Source of the DNA: Lachnospiraceae bacterium | GTDB taxonomy: Bacteria > Bacillota > Clostridia > Lachnospirales > Lachnospiraceae | Direction of reading: 5' to 3' | NCBI GenBank assembly: GCA_017500935.1 | Contig: JAFVXW010000011.1 | Coordinates: 1 to 64,000, forward strand | DNA length: 64,000 bases | Shown here: positions 17,998 through 26,875 of the stretch, piece after piece | Numbering within the stretch: the stretch's first letter is position 1 | Layout of the letters: every line of letters begins with the position of its first letter | Program-made: the position numbers and the translations under genes | Notes under the pieces: model-generated | The model's database searches: none | Seen by the model: the letters and a program-made list of their open reading frames with translations, nothing else | What the model was told of the DNA's origin: nothing

Positions 17998-19941
17998 TTA
18001 ATACAGCTTCGCACCGGCAGGGATGTGCTTGTCTACCATCAGCAGATGCAGCTTTTCTTCACCGTTCTCATTGTGCACTGCACTCAGCAGCATACCGTTG
18101 GACTGGATGCCCATCATAGCGCGGGGAGGCAGATTAGTGATCGCGATCAGGGTCTTGCCTACCAGCTCTTCAGGCTCATAATAAGCGTGAATTCCGCTTA
18201 AAATGGTGCGGTCTGTGCCGGTTCCGTCGTCTAAGGTAAACTGCAGCAGCTTCTTGCTCTTGGGCACTGCCACGCATTCCTTAACCTTAACTGCTCTGAA
18301 ATCGGACTTGCTGAAAGTCTCGAAATCAACGCAGTCTGCGAAGAGAGGTTCGATCTCTACGTTGGAGAAATCGATCACTTCTTCCACTACGGGAGCTTCT
18401 ACAACAGGTGCTGCCGCAGGAGCTTCTGCTTTAGCTGCCTTCTTGGGAGCATCCAGTGAACGCATTGTGGGGAAGAGCAGTACGTCACGGATCGCAGGGG
18501 AGTTGGTTAAAAGCATTACCATACGGTCGATACCAAAGCCGATACCGCCTGTAGGAGGCATACCGATCTCCAGCGCATTCATAAAGTCTTCGTCGGTGGT
18601 GTTTGCTTCGTCATCACCTGCAGCCAGTGCTGCTTCCTGTGCTTTGAAACGTTCTCTCTGGTCGATGGGATCGTTTAACTCAGAATATGCGTTAGCCATT
18701 TCCCAGCCGTTCATGAACAGTTCGAAACGTTCTACATAGTCAGGATTTTCAGGTTTTCTCTTGGTCAGAGGAGAGATATCAACGGGATGATCCATTACGA
18801 AGGTAGGCTGGATCAGGTGTTCCTCTACATATTCTTCAAAGAACAGGTTTAAGATCTCACCCTTGGTGTGTCTTTCTTCAAATTCGATATGACGCTCTTT
18901 TGCGATTGCTTTTGCTTCTTCATCGGAATGAATCTCGTTGAAGTCAACACCGGAATACTGCTTAACAGCATCCAGCATGGTGATGCGTGCGAAAGGCTTT
19001 TCAAAGTCGATGATGTGCTCGCCGTAAGGAACCTGCAGAGTGCCGTTTACAGCCTGGCACACATAGCGGTAAAGGTTCTCGGAAAGGTCCATCATGCCGT
19101 GATAATCGGTATATGCCTGATACAGTTCCATCAGGGTAAATTCAGGATTGTGTCTGGTGTCAACACCTTCGTTACGGAATACACGTCCGATTTCGTATAC
19201 GCGTTCCATACCGCCTACGATCAGTCTCTTTAAGTAAAGCTCCAGAGAGATACGCAGCTTAACGTCCTCATCCAGTGCATTGAAATGAGTTTCAAAAGGT
19301 CTTGCAGCTGCACCGCCTGCATTTGCAACCAGCATGGGAGTTTCCACTTCCATGAAGTTCTCAGCATCCAGATAACGGCGTACCGCGCTGATGATCTTGG
19401 AACGCTTGATGAAGGTTTCCTTTACATCCTGGTTCATGATCAGGTCAACGTAACGCTGACGGTATCTCATATCGGTGTTGGTCAGACCGTGATACTTTTC
19501 AGGAAGTACCTGCAGACTTTTGGAAAGCAGGGTAACTTCAGATGCATGAACGGATTTTTCGCCGGTCTTGGTGGTGAACACTTCACCCTTAATGCCTACG
19601 ATATCGCCCACATCGTATTTCTTGAAATCTGCATAAGATTCTTCACCGATGCTGTCTCTTGCAACATAAACCTGGATACTGCCCTTTAAATCCTGTACAT
19701 TACAGAAAGAAGCCTTACCCATAACACGCTTGAACATGATACGACCGGCGATGGATACGCTCTTTCCTTCCAGCACTTCGTACTGTTCCACGATATCGGT
19801 GCTGTGATTGGTTACATCATATTTTACGTGTACAAAAGGATCTTTGCCTGCTGCCTGAAGGTTGGCAAGCTTTTCTCTTCTCACCTTGAGGATCTGGTTA
19901 AGATCCTGCTCCTGTGCCTTGTTGTTCTGTACTTCTGCCAC
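17998..19941 (-). CDS. lysS: class II lysyl-tRNA synthetase with C-terminal tRNA-binding domain
   Basis: Charges tRNA-Lys. The preferred start is the GTG at 19941, 7 nt after AAAGGAG (647 residues); a GTG at 19950 sits directly against the ribosome site. The synthetase part (to about residue 495) has the OB anticodon domain, motif 2 region RNEGVDTRHNPEFTLMELYQ and motif 3 GGIGFGIDRMVMLL. After an Ala/Pro/Val-rich linker of about 40 residues comes a 110-residue domain (VDFETFSKSDFRAVKVKE, LSGIHAYYEPEELVGK, NGMLLSA) of the Arc1p/MetRS-C/EMAP type that binds tRNA. Typical bacterial LysRS is about 490-500 residues. It follows greA by about 30 nt in one operon. Confidence 0.95.
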   Translation of the reverse strand: MAEVQNNKAQEQDLNQILKVRREKLANLQAAGKDPFVHVKYDVTNHSTDIVEQYEVLEGKSVSIAGRIMFKRVMGKASFCNVQDLKGSIQVYVARDSIGEESYADFKKYDVGDIVGIKGEVFTTKTGEKSVHASEVTLLSKSLQVLPEKYHGLTNTDMRYRQRYVDLIMNQDVKETFIKRSKIISAVRRYLDAENFMEVETPMLVANAGGAAARPFETHFNALDEDVKLRISLELYLKRLIVGGMERVYEIGRVFRNEGVDTRHNPEFTLMELYQAYTDYHGMMDLSENLYRYVCQAVNGTLQVPYGEHIIDFEKPFARITMLDAVKQYSGVDFNEIHSDEEAKAIAKERHIEFEERHTKGEILNLFFEEYVEEHLIQPTFVMDHPVDISPLTKRKPENPDYVERFELFMNGWEMANAYSELNDPIDQRERFKAQEAALAAGDDEANTTDEDFMNALEIGMPPTGGIGFGIDRMVMLLTNSPAIRDVLLFPTMRSLDAPKKAAKAEAPAAAPVVEAPVVEEVIDFSNVEIEPLFADCVDFETFSKSDFRAVKVKECVAVPKSKKLLQFTLDDGTGTDRTILSGIHAYYEPEELVGKTLIAITNLPPRAMMGIQSNGMLLSAVHNENGEEKLHLLMVDKHIPAGAKLY

Positions 19942-19972
19942 TTTTTCCACTCCTTTGGATAAACTAATTGCC

Positions 19973-20455
19973 TTAATTGGATCTCTGGATCTCCAGTACC
20001 TTATACTTGATCACGCCTGCCTGGGTTTCAACCTCCACGATATCGCCCACTTTTGCACCGATCAGTGCCTTGCCGACAGGAGATTCGTTGGAAATCTTGC
20101 CTTTTAAGCTGTTTGCTTCGGTGGAACCAACGATCTTGTAATCCAGTTCTTCTTCGAAGTCAAAGTCATAGATTTTAACCTGACATCCTACATTGATACG
20201 GTCGAGATCAACTTCATCTTCTACAACAACTTCAGCGTTTTTCAGAATCTTTTCCAGTTCTTCGATTCTTGCTTCGATATCACGCTGTTCGTCTTTTGCT
20301 GCATCGTATTCTGCATTTTCAGAAAGGTCGCCCTGTTCTCTTGCTTCCTTGATCTTCTGTGCTACTTCCTGACGTTTTACAACCTTCAGTTCCTGCAGCT
20401 CATCTTCATATTTGCGTAACCCTTCATAGGTAAGAATATTCTTTTTCTCTTCCAT
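19973..20455 (-). CDS. greA: transcription elongation factor GreA
   Basis: GreA stimulates cleavage of backtracked transcripts by RNA polymerase. 160 residues. The N-terminal antiparallel coiled coil is obvious ([20 protein letters not shown], then [20 protein letters not shown], which includes the tip acidic residues), and the C-terminal FKBP-like domain ends with [24 protein letters not shown] lies 8 nt before the ATG. It is the promoter-proximal gene of greA-lysS, a pairing common in Firmicutes. Confidence 0.97.
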   Translation of the reverse strand: MEEKKNILTYEGLRKYEDELQELKVVKRQEVAQKIKEAREQGDLSENAEYDAAKDEQRDIEARIEELEKILKNAEVVVEDEVDLDRINVGCQVKIYDFDFEEELDYKIVGSTEANSLKGKISNESPVGKALIGAKVGDIVEVETQAGVIKYKVLEIQRSN

Positions 20456-20547
20456 TACATTAACCTCTTTTTACTTTCCGGAAATATTTTTGCTTGTCGT
20501 GCACCCCCTGTGACTACACATCTATCGCACGGCATTCTTTCCCATAA

Positions 20548-21243
20548 TCAGACCGCATTATACCTTACTTTCAATGCTGTGTCAAGGTAATTTCGCGCAG
20601 ACACATAGGAAATGTCCTGACGTTTCAGCGCGAGACACCGCTGCTTTTCTGTACTGGAAGTCAGATCCAGGTACAGACAGCCCTGCGGTATCCTTTTGTA
20701 ATCGACTGTACCGTTTCTGTTCATATCCACATATACGCACTTTTTCCCGTCTGCCTGCGGCACTTTTAAGGTCTGCACAGCCAAAAGACCGCTCTCCCGG
20801 TACATATACTCTAAAAAAGCCTCCTCTGCCTGAATATTTCCGCAAAGATACAGACCGTTTAACTGCGCAAAACTGCCTTCCAGAAAATTCCGGGTCCAGA
20901 GCCGGTCATTTTCATTCTCTTTTGTCCCATTCAGGATCATAATTTCCCGAAAAGGCTGATTCTGTAATAAAAACAGGGCAAATTCCACTGTCGGAAACGG
21001 CTGGCTGTATCCTTTCAGAATCCCATCCAGACATTTATCTGTCCATAGTGATATGCCCTGTTCTCTCTGTTTTTTCAGGTAATCATAAGGATGGCGCGGT
21101 TTGTACAGCCACCCTTCTTTAATCCGGTGAACCTGCACGAAAAATCCGTGCCACTGTATCGTTTCGCACACCGGTCTTTTGATGCGCCGGGTATGTTTCT
21201 CTTCCGTTTCCTGTTCCACCAATAAAAAATCAATCTCTGCCAT
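20548..21243 (-). CDS. conserved hypothetical protein (unknown)
   Basis: 231 residues; I do not recognise the family. It is soluble, with no signal peptide or membrane segment. Notable parts are WHGFFVQVHRIKEGWLYKPR near the N-terminus, a region resembling a nucleotide-binding alpha/beta fold (REIMILNG...LNGLYLCG), and a C-terminal LYLDLTSSTEKQRCLALK. It starts 8 nt after dusB and is probably translated from the same transcript. The greA promoter lies across its 3' end. Codon use looks like its neighbours, so it is a resident gene. Confidence 0.8.
   Translation of the reverse strand: MAEIDFLLVEQETEEKHTRRIKRPVCETIQWHGFFVQVHRIKEGWLYKPRHPYDYLKKQREQGISLWTDKCLDGILKGYSQPFPTVEFALFLLQNQPFREIMILNGTKENENDRLWTRNFLEGSFAQLNGLYLCGNIQAEEAFLEYMYRESGLLAVQTLKVPQADGKKCVYVDMNRNGTVDYKRIPQGCLYLDLTSSTEKQRCLALKRQDISYVSARNYLDTALKVRYNAV
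20557..20585 (-). promoter_or_regulatory. greA-lysS promoter
   Basis: Fully consensus TTGACA (20585-20580), 17-nt spacer, TATAAT (20562-20557). It lies inside the last codons of the upstream gene and gives a leader of about 95 nt containing a possible CGTGC/GCACG hairpin. Confidence 0.88.
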
Positions 21244-21251
21244 ACCAGAGT

Positions 21252-22259
21252 TTATGCCAAAAACAGTTCTTTCATTCCTTCCTGAAGCTGTTCTATCGTT
21301 TCCATCTGCATGATCCGGCCGCGCAGTTTTGCCGCATGGGGAAATCCGGTTGTATACCAGGCAACATGCTTGCGCATCTCCCGTATTGCAATATATTCCC
21401 CTTTCAGTTCCACCATCATTTCTGCATGACGCAGGATCATGTCATAGCGCTGCTGTCTGGTGGGATATGCGCAGAAGCTGGGACTTTTTTCTTTTTGAGC
21501 ATTATCCGGATCAAGTTCCTGCAAAATCTCCGCAAAAACCCAGGGATTTCCCTGTACACCTCTTCCTATCAAAATACCGTCGCATCCGGTCTGTTCAAAC
21601 ATGGCCCCTGCACTCTGTGCATCCTTTACATCCCCGTTTCCCAAAACCGGAATCTTAACTGCCTGTTTCACCTGTGCAATGATATCCCAGTCCGCCTTAC
21701 CGGCATAAAACTGTTCTCTGGTCCGTCCGTGGACAGCAACCGCCGCCGCACCGGATTCCTGCGCGATGTGCGCGATTTCCACTGCATTTACATGTTCTTC
21801 ATCAAAACCTCTTCTGATTTTGATCGTCAGCGGTTTTTTTATCGCATTGGCTGTTTTTTCCACGATCCGGCCGATCAGCAGCGGATCCTTCATCAGCGCA
21901 CTGCCTTCTCCGTTATTGACCACCTTGGGAACCGGACATCCCATGTTGATATCCAGAATTGAAAAAGGTCTGTCTTCGATCCGGGCAGCCATCTGACTGA
22001 TGATATCCGGATCGGAGCCAAACAGCTGCAAAGATACCGGTCCCTCCTGGGGATGAATCATCATCAGTTCCTCTGTATTTTTACTGTTATATAAAATTGC
22101 TTTCGCACTGATCATTTCTGAACAGACAAGTCCGGCTCCCTGCTCTGCACAAAGCAAACGAAATGGCAGGTCTGTCACACCTGCCATCGGAGCCAGAATC
22201 AAGTTGTTTTTCAAGGTCACATTGCCGATCTGCAGCGGCCTGATCCACTTTTTTTCCAT
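21252..22259 (-). CDS. dusB: tRNA-dihydrouridine synthase
   Basis: FMN enzyme reducing uridine to dihydrouridine in tRNA. 335 residues from the ATG at 22259; a TTG two codons upstream is possible. Family motifs: APMAGVTDLPFR, the catalytic Cys in DINMGCPVPKVVNNGEGSAL, KPLTIKIRRGF, VHGRTREQFY and IGRGVQGNPWVF. It follows coaX by 12 nt and has a weak ribosome site, suggesting coupled translation. Confidence 0.95.
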   Translation of the reverse strand: MEKKWIRPLQIGNVTLKNNLILAPMAGVTDLPFRLLCAEQGAGLVCSEMISAKAILYNSKNTEELMMIHPQEGPVSLQLFGSDPDIISQMAARIEDRPFSILDINMGCPVPKVVNNGEGSALMKDPLLIGRIVEKTANAIKKPLTIKIRRGFDEEHVNAVEIAHIAQESGAAAVAVHGRTREQFYAGKADWDIIAQVKQAVKIPVLGNGDVKDAQSAGAMFEQTGCDGILIGRGVQGNPWVFAEILQELDPDNAQKEKSPSFCAYPTRQQRYDMILRHAEMMVELKGEYIAIREMRKHVAWYTTGFPHAAKLRGRIMQMETIEQLQEGMKELFLA

Positions 22260-22271
22260 ACTCAATTCCGT

Positions 22272-23045
22272 CTAACCTTTTTTATTCTTCTCGTAAATAA
22301 TCCGCAGTCCGTCCAGTGTCAGCGAACTGTCATACACATCGATCTTATCAGTAGCATCCGCAATAATGCGTCCCAGACCGCCGGTTGCCACAACCTTTAA
22401 GTTTTGATAACCGGATTCTTTTTTTACCTGTTCGATGATGTATTCTGTCTGTCCGATCTGTCCGTAAACCAAACCTGCCTGCATGCTTGTCACGGTTTCG
22501 CGCGCCAGGATGCTGTCCGGCTTTTTGATCTCCACCTCCGGAAGCTTGGCCGTATCTTCCCACAATGCCTTGGCAGAAATGCGGATACCCGGCGCGGTAA
22601 TGCCAACACCAAAGCAGCCATCCTCCGTCACCAGATCATAGGTGGTTGCCGTTCCAAAATCCAGCACCAGAATAGGGCCGCCATACTTTTCATAGACCGC
22701 AACCACATCCACGATACGGTCAGGACCGATTTCCTTGGGATTTTCACTGGTGATGCGGATGCCGGTCTTAATACCGCTTCCCACAATAATGGGCTCCAGT
22801 CCCAGATAACGCCGCACCGCTCCCAGCAGCGCATGCATCACCTGTGGCACCACGCTGGCAATGCAGACACCTGTCAGCAGATCTTTTTTCACTTTGTTGG
22901 TACGCAAAAGTTCCAGGATCAGAATTCCAAACTCATCCGAGGTCCGCACCTGTCTGGTACTCATGCGAAAGGTTGTAACCAGATCTTTCCCCCGGTACAC
23001 ACCGCATGTGATATTGGTATTTCCCACATCGATCACAAGAACCAT
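22272..23045 (-). CDS. coaX: type III pantothenate kinase
   Basis: Phosphorylates pantothenate in coenzyme A synthesis; the type III enzyme needs a monovalent cation and is not inhibited by CoA. 257 residues. ASKHA fold motifs are present: [12 protein letters not shown] (6-17), the [15 protein letters not shown] segment, and [19 protein letters not shown] lies before the ATG. Neighbours are birA and dusB, a frequent clostridial arrangement. Confidence 0.96.
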   Translation of the reverse strand: MVLVIDVGNTNITCGVYRGKDLVTTFRMSTRQVRTSDEFGILILELLRTNKVKKDLLTGVCIASVVPQVMHALLGAVRRYLGLEPIIVGSGIKTGIRITSENPKEIGPDRIVDVVAVYEKYGGPILVLDFGTATTYDLVTEDGCFGVGITAPGIRISAKALWEDTAKLPEVEIKKPDSILARETVTSMQAGLVYGQIGQTEYIIEQVKKESGYQNLKVVATGGLGRIIADATDKIDVYDSSLTLDGLRIIYEKNKKG

Positions 23046-23059
23046 TAAATACGCCCTCC

Positions 23060-23425
23060 TTATTCTTCCTCCAAAAGCACTGACAAATCTTCATGCAGAA
23101 TAAACACACGATAGTAAAGACTCAAAGATTCCAGCAGTTCCTGCTTGTGTCTCTTGATCTCGCCCACCATCAGTCCGCTGGAGATTTCATCATAGTAATA
23201 ATCATCCTCTGCAGCCGTGGTTTCAAAAGCAAGTGTGCCGTCCTCTTCAAATACAATGGTAAAAATGCCCCCGACTTCCTCCGTAAAAAGCACACTGATG
23301 ATATGCAGCTCATCCTGAATGGATTTTGGGATTCCCTTAAACTGTTCATTAAAATAGTATTTCTGTTCGTAAGCATTGGCACCGCAAAGCACCACTTTTT
23401 CATTTTTCATTTCAGACATATCCAT
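23060..23425 (-). CDS. small acidic conserved hypothetical protein
   Basis: 121 residues, acidic, without membrane segments; family not recognised. The N-terminus is [20 protein letters not shown] and the middle [20 protein letters not shown]; it ends with four acidic residues. The start at 23425 is supported by GAGAGG 5 nt upstream and overlaps the end of birA by 14 nt, so the two are translationally linked. It lies between birA and coaX. The mostly alpha/beta content and the position suggest a housekeeping accessory role, which is inference. Confidence 0.8.
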   Translation of the reverse strand: MDMSEMKNEKVVLCGANAYEQKYYFNEQFKGIPKSIQDELHIISVLFTEEVGGIFTIVFEEDGTLAFETTAAEDDYYYDEISSGLMVGEIKRHKQELLESLSLYYRVFILHEDLSVLLEEE

Positions 23426-24209
23426 AAATTCCTCTCACCGACACTTCGCCGGCATATACCGCTTCCACTGTCAGATCTTCCCGGCACACCAGCAGTTCTC
23501 CCCTGCTGTTAATGCCCTGCGCAGTTCCCGTCCACTCTCCTTTGGGATCCAGCACGCGCACCTGCCTGCCGCGGTTTACCAAAATGGCTTCATACTCTTC
23601 CATAAGTCCGCTCATATCCTGCTGTGCGCAGAATCTGCCGTAACAGGATGAAAATGCAGACAGCACTGCTGCCAAAAGCTTACTGCGGTCCATATTTTTC
23701 TGACTCTGCAGACATAAAGAACCTGCTGTCTGCGAGATTTCCTCCGGAAACTGCTGCTGATTGACATTGATCCCGATTCCCACGATCACAAAATATCTGC
23801 CGTCCGGCCGCCAGCCAAGCTCTGTCAGAATGCCGCAGAGCTTTCTGCCGTCTGCCACCACGTCGTTGGGCCATTTGATCCTTGCATCGATGCCGTATTC
23901 CCTGATTGCCTGTGCCACAGCCAGTGCTGCGGTCAGGGTAAGCATCTGTGCCTTTTCCTGTGCAAATTCCGGGAATAAAAGCAGACTGAAATACAGGTTT
24001 TCTCCTGCAGGAGACACCCAGCTTCTTCCCCTTCTGCCGCGGCCTGCACTCTGCGTTTCCGCAGTGATCACAAGCCCATGCTCTGCCCCCTGCACCGCGG
24101 CGCGTCTTGCATCTGCATTGGTGGAATCTGTCTGCTCCAGACAGCACAGTTTATAAGCACAGTTTTTTTGCCTGAGCGCTGTTTCTATTTGTTCCCGATC
24201 CAACATCAT
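23412..24209 (-). CDS. birA: biotin-[acetyl-CoA-carboxylase] ligase, no HTH domain
   Basis: Attaches biotin to carrier proteins through biotinyl-AMP. 265 residues. The catalytic domain is complete: QTDSTN, the biotinyl-AMP loop SAGRGRRGRSW (55-64), KWPNDVV (112-118) and the C-terminal SH3-like domain (GRQVRVLDPKGEWTGTAQGI). The N-terminal DNA-binding domain of bifunctional BirA is absent, so this is ligase only. It starts 15 nt after the argF stop with a poor ribosome site. Confidence 0.93.
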   Translation of the reverse strand: MMLDREQIETALRQKNCAYKLCCLEQTDSTNADARRAAVQGAEHGLVITAETQSAGRGRRGRSWVSPAGENLYFSLLLFPEFAQEKAQMLTLTAALAVAQAIREYGIDARIKWPNDVVADGRKLCGILTELGWRPDGRYFVIVGIGINVNQQQFPEEISQTAGSLCLQSQKNMDRSKLLAAVLSAFSSCYGRFCAQQDMSGLMEEYEAILVNRGRQVRVLDPKGEWTGTAQGINSRGELLVCREDLTVEAVYAGEVSVRGIYGYV

Positions 24210-24224
24210 TTTATATCAGTCCGA

Positions 24225-25220
24225 TCAGTTTTCTTTCCAGCCAAGGCTTGCAGCCATCATAGCCTTGATGGTATGCATGCGGTTTTCAGCCTCATCAAAT
24301 ACCACAGAAGCTTCGGATTCAAACACTTCATCGGTCACTTCCATCTCATAAATATTGAAACGGCTGCCGATTTCCCTGCCGATAATGGTATTGCGGTCAT
24401 GGAATGCAGGCAGACAATGCATAAAGATCGCATTTCCGGCATTCTGCATCACATAGCGGTTTACCTGATAAGGAGACAGTTCTTCGATTCTCTCTCTCCA
24501 TACAGCATCGGGTTCGCCCATGGAAACCCATACGTCGGTACAGATCACATCTGCGCCTTTTGTGCCTTCCTGTACATCCTCAGTCAGCGTAATGCTGCCG
24601 CCGGTCTGCGCCGCAATCTCACGGCAGGTATCCACCAGCGCTTTTTCGGGGAAATAGCGGGAAGGTGCGCAGGCAGTAAAATGCATACCCATTTTTGCGC
24701 ACAGAACCATGTAGGAATTGCCCATGTTATAACGGGCATCTCCCATGTATACAAGCTTAACGCCCTTTACTCTGCCAAGATGTTCTCTGATGGTCAGAAG
24801 ATCAGCCAGCATCTGTGTGGGATGAAATTCATTGGTCAGACCGTTCCAGACAGGAACACCTGCATATTTTGCCAGCTCCTCCACGATTTCCTGACCGTAG
24901 CCGCGGTATTCAATACCTTCAAACATTCTGCCAAGTACACGGGCAGTGTCCTTGATACTCTCCTTTTTGCCGATCTGGGAGCTGGAAGGGTCCAGATAAG
25001 TGGTTCCCATTCCCAGGTCATGCGCTGCCACTTCAAATGCACTTCTGGTTCTGGTGCTGGTCTTTTCAAAGATCAGTGCAATATTCTTGCCGCGCAGGGT
25101 ATCAACCGGAATACCGGCTTTCTTTTTGGCTTTTAAATCTGCTGCAAGATCGATCAGATATGTAATTTCTTCAGGTGTATAATCAAGTAATTTTAAAAAA
25201 TGGCGTCCTGTTAAATCCAT
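24225..25220 (-). CDS. argF: ornithine carbamoyltransferase
   Basis: Makes citrulline from ornithine and carbamoyl phosphate. 331 residues from the ATG at 25220, which is preceded by GGGAGG; an open frame reaches back to 25430 but would cross the terminator and overlap the SPFH gene. The carbamoyl-phosphate motif STRTR is at 55-59, with [17 protein letters not shown] and [10 protein letters not shown] following. No other arginine genes are near, so its regulation is likely separate; its promoter is nested in a terminator hairpin. I see no clear ARG box. Confidence 0.95.
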   Translation of the reverse strand: MDLTGRHFLKLLDYTPEEITYLIDLAADLKAKKKAGIPVDTLRGKNIALIFEKTSTRTRSAFEVAAHDLGMGTTYLDPSSSQIGKKESIKDTARVLGRMFEGIEYRGYGQEIVEELAKYAGVPVWNGLTNEFHPTQMLADLLTIREHLGRVKGVKLVYMGDARYNMGNSYMVLCAKMGMHFTACAPSRYFPEKALVDTCREIAAQTGGSITLTEDVQEGTKGADVICTDVWVSMGEPDAVWRERIEELSPYQVNRYVMQNAGNAIFMHCLPAFHDRNTIIGREIGSRFNIYEMEVTDEVFESEASVVFDEAENRMHTIKAMMAASLGWKEN

Positions 25221-25235
25221 GTTGGAATCCTCCCT

Positions 25236-25270
25236 TAAAAAAATCTCACACCCTATTATAGAGTGTGAGA
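25236..25270 (-). terminator. terminator after the SPFH gene
   Basis: 8-bp stem TCTCACAC/GTGTGAGA (25244-25251 with 25263-25270), followed on the minus strand by TTTTTTTA. It lies only about 20 nt before the argF start codon. Confidence 0.85.
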
Positions 25271-25284
25271 CTTTATTTTGTAAA
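25255..25284 (-). promoter_or_regulatory. argF promoter overlapping the terminator
   Basis: TTTACA (25284-25279), 18-nt spacer, TATAAT (25260-25255) within the loop of the hairpin. A transcript starting near 25248 would contain only the 3' arm of the hairpin, so argF mRNA would escape the terminator. Confidence 0.7.
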
Positions 25285-25329
25285 GATATTTTATTACGAT
25301 TCATCAGCTGTAACTTAACAGCACAATGA

Positions 25330-26247
25330 TCAGCCAAGCAGCTCTTTTGCGCTTGCCAGAACGCCTGCCATGTTCTGAATCTCGGAAGGAATGATGATCT
25401 TGGTTGCCTTGCCGTCTGCCGCCTTTTCAAAAGCTTCCAGGCTCTTTAATTTCAGAACGGTTTCATCCATGCCTACTTCCTTGATGAATTTAAGACCGTC
25501 TGCGGTTGCCTTCTGCACTTTCATGATCGCTTCTGCTTCACCTTCCGCTTCACGGATCATTTTTTCCTTCTGTGCTTCCGCGCGCAGGATCGCAGACTGT
25601 TTTTCTGCTTCTGCTTCCAGAATTGCAGATTTCTTCTTACCTTCTGCTACCAGAATGGTGGATTCTCTCTCACCTTCCGCACGCAGAATCGCTTCACGGC
25701 GTTCACGCTCTGCCTTCATCTGTTTTTCCATCGCATCCTGAATCGCTGCGGGAGGAATGATGTTCTTTAATTCCACACGATTAACCTTGATACCCCAGGG
25801 ATCTGTCGCAATGTCAAGTGAGGAACGCATCTTGGCATTGATAGTCTCTCTGGAAGTTAAGGTTTCATCCAGTTCCAGATCACCGATGATATTACGAAGA
25901 GTTGTCGCAGTCAGATTCTCGATCGCCATGATCGGATTCTCAACACCATAGGTAAACAGCTTGGGATCTGTGATCTGGAAAAATACAACGGTATCAATAC
26001 GCATTGTAACATTATCCTTGGTAATAACAGGCTGAGGCGGGAAATCTGCCACCTGCTCCTTTAACAGAACACGTTTTGCAACCTTATCGATAACCGGCAC
26101 TTTAAAATGCAGACCAACACCCCAGGTTCCCTGATATGCTCCCAGTCTCTCCACTACATAAGCCTGTGCCTGCGGCACGATTTTGATGCAGGAAGCAACC
26201 AGCATAATGATCAGCAGTACAATAATAAGTAAAATAATTCCAAACAT
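25330..26247 (-). CDS. SPFH-domain (stomatin/QmcA-like) membrane protein
   Basis: 305 residues. One N-terminal transmembrane segment (about 3-22), then an SPFH/band 7 domain ([17 protein letters not shown]... to [12 protein letters not shown]) and a long Glu/Ala/Lys coiled coil (about 190-240) with repeats of the type [14 protein letters not shown]. Such proteins oligomerise into membrane microdomains, and their coupled NfeD partner is encoded immediately upstream (3-nt gap). This is the paraslipin type rather than flotillin. It probably scaffolds membrane complexes or proteases; a specific client is unknown. Confidence 0.9.
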   Translation of the reverse strand: MFGIILLIIVLLIIMLVASCIKIVPQAQAYVVERLGAYQGTWGVGLHFKVPVIDKVAKRVLLKEQVADFPPQPVITKDNVTMRIDTVVFFQITDPKLFTYGVENPIMAIENLTATTLRNIIGDLELDETLTSRETINAKMRSSLDIATDPWGIKVNRVELKNIIPPAAIQDAMEKQMKAERERREAILRAEGERESTILVAEGKKKSAILEAEAEKQSAILRAEAQKEKMIREAEGEAEAIMKVQKATADGLKFIKEVGMDETVLKLKSLEAFEKAADGKATKIIIPSEIQNMAGVLASAKELLG

Positions 26248-26250
26248 ACT

Positions 26251-26691
26251 TTACACCCTTTCTTCATCCAATTCTACAATCAGCTTAACGCCCTGCACAT
26301 CCCGTATGACTACGACACTGCCCTCAGAAATCACTTTGTCTTCCTGTGCAGAACGCGCCGTCCATTCAAGACCGTTTAAGGTAACCTGACCGGTTCCCTG
26401 CAGGTTATTGATCTGTCCGGTGACGATTCCTTTCTTTCCGATGACACTGTCTACATTCGTCTTTTCACGGTCATTATTAAAAAACTTAACCGCCAACGGT
26501 CTGGTGAACACCAGCATAAGAACGGAAACGATCAAAAACAGCGCAATCTGCACAAACAGCGGCGCACCCAATGCAGCCGCCAGTATTGCCACAAGTGCAC
26601 CGGCCGCAAACCAGATCGTCGTCAGCCCCATCGTAGAGATTTCAATGATCACCAGCGCGACCAACGCCACGAGCCAACCTACAACTTCCAT
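26251..26691 (-). CDS. NfeD-family membrane protein
   Basis: 146 residues from the ATG at 26691, which has AAAGGAGG upstream. Two or three transmembrane helices (VGWLVALVALVIIEI; TTIWFAAGALVAILAAALGA; FVQIALFLIVSVLMLVF), then a C-terminal OB-fold domain (GKKGIVTGQINNLQGTGQVT). This short NfeD type usually pairs with an SPFH protein, as here. Confidence 0.9.
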   Translation of the reverse strand: MEVVGWLVALVALVIIEISTMGLTTIWFAAGALVAILAAALGAPLFVQIALFLIVSVLMLVFTRPLAVKFFNNDREKTNVDSVIGKKGIVTGQINNLQGTGQVTLNGLEWTARSAQEDKVISEGSVVVIRDVQGVKLIVELDEERV

Positions 26692-26731
26692 CTCTTCATG
26701 CCTCCTTTCCGCAACGTTTACTGACGCTTTT

Positions 26732-26760
26732 ATCATACTATATTTTATGGACAGCATCAA
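26732..26760 (-). promoter_or_regulatory. nfeD-SPFH promoter
   Basis: TTGATG (26760-26755), 17-nt spacer, TATGAT (26737-26732). Confidence 0.7.
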
Positions 26761-26820
26761 TGTTTTTACCGCCGGTAAAGATTAAGATTTTATAAAAATA
26801 TACGTATAAATTATATATAA

Positions 26821-26861
26821 AGCGCACATTCTGCACGTTTTTTTCAAGCAGAATGTGCGCT
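26821..26861 (-). terminator. terminator of the first SleB-like gene
   Basis: 14-bp perfect stem AGCGCACATTCTGC/GCAGAATGTGCGCT with a 13-nt loop, 15 nt after the stop of the gene at 26876. The downstream tract on the minus strand is TTTATATATAATTT. Confidence 0.75.
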
Positions 26862-26875
26862 TTTGTTCTTTTGTA

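Noticed and set aside
24078-25136. 352-aa plus-strand open frame
   Set aside because: Antisense shadow of birA and argF without ribosome site or recognisable domains.
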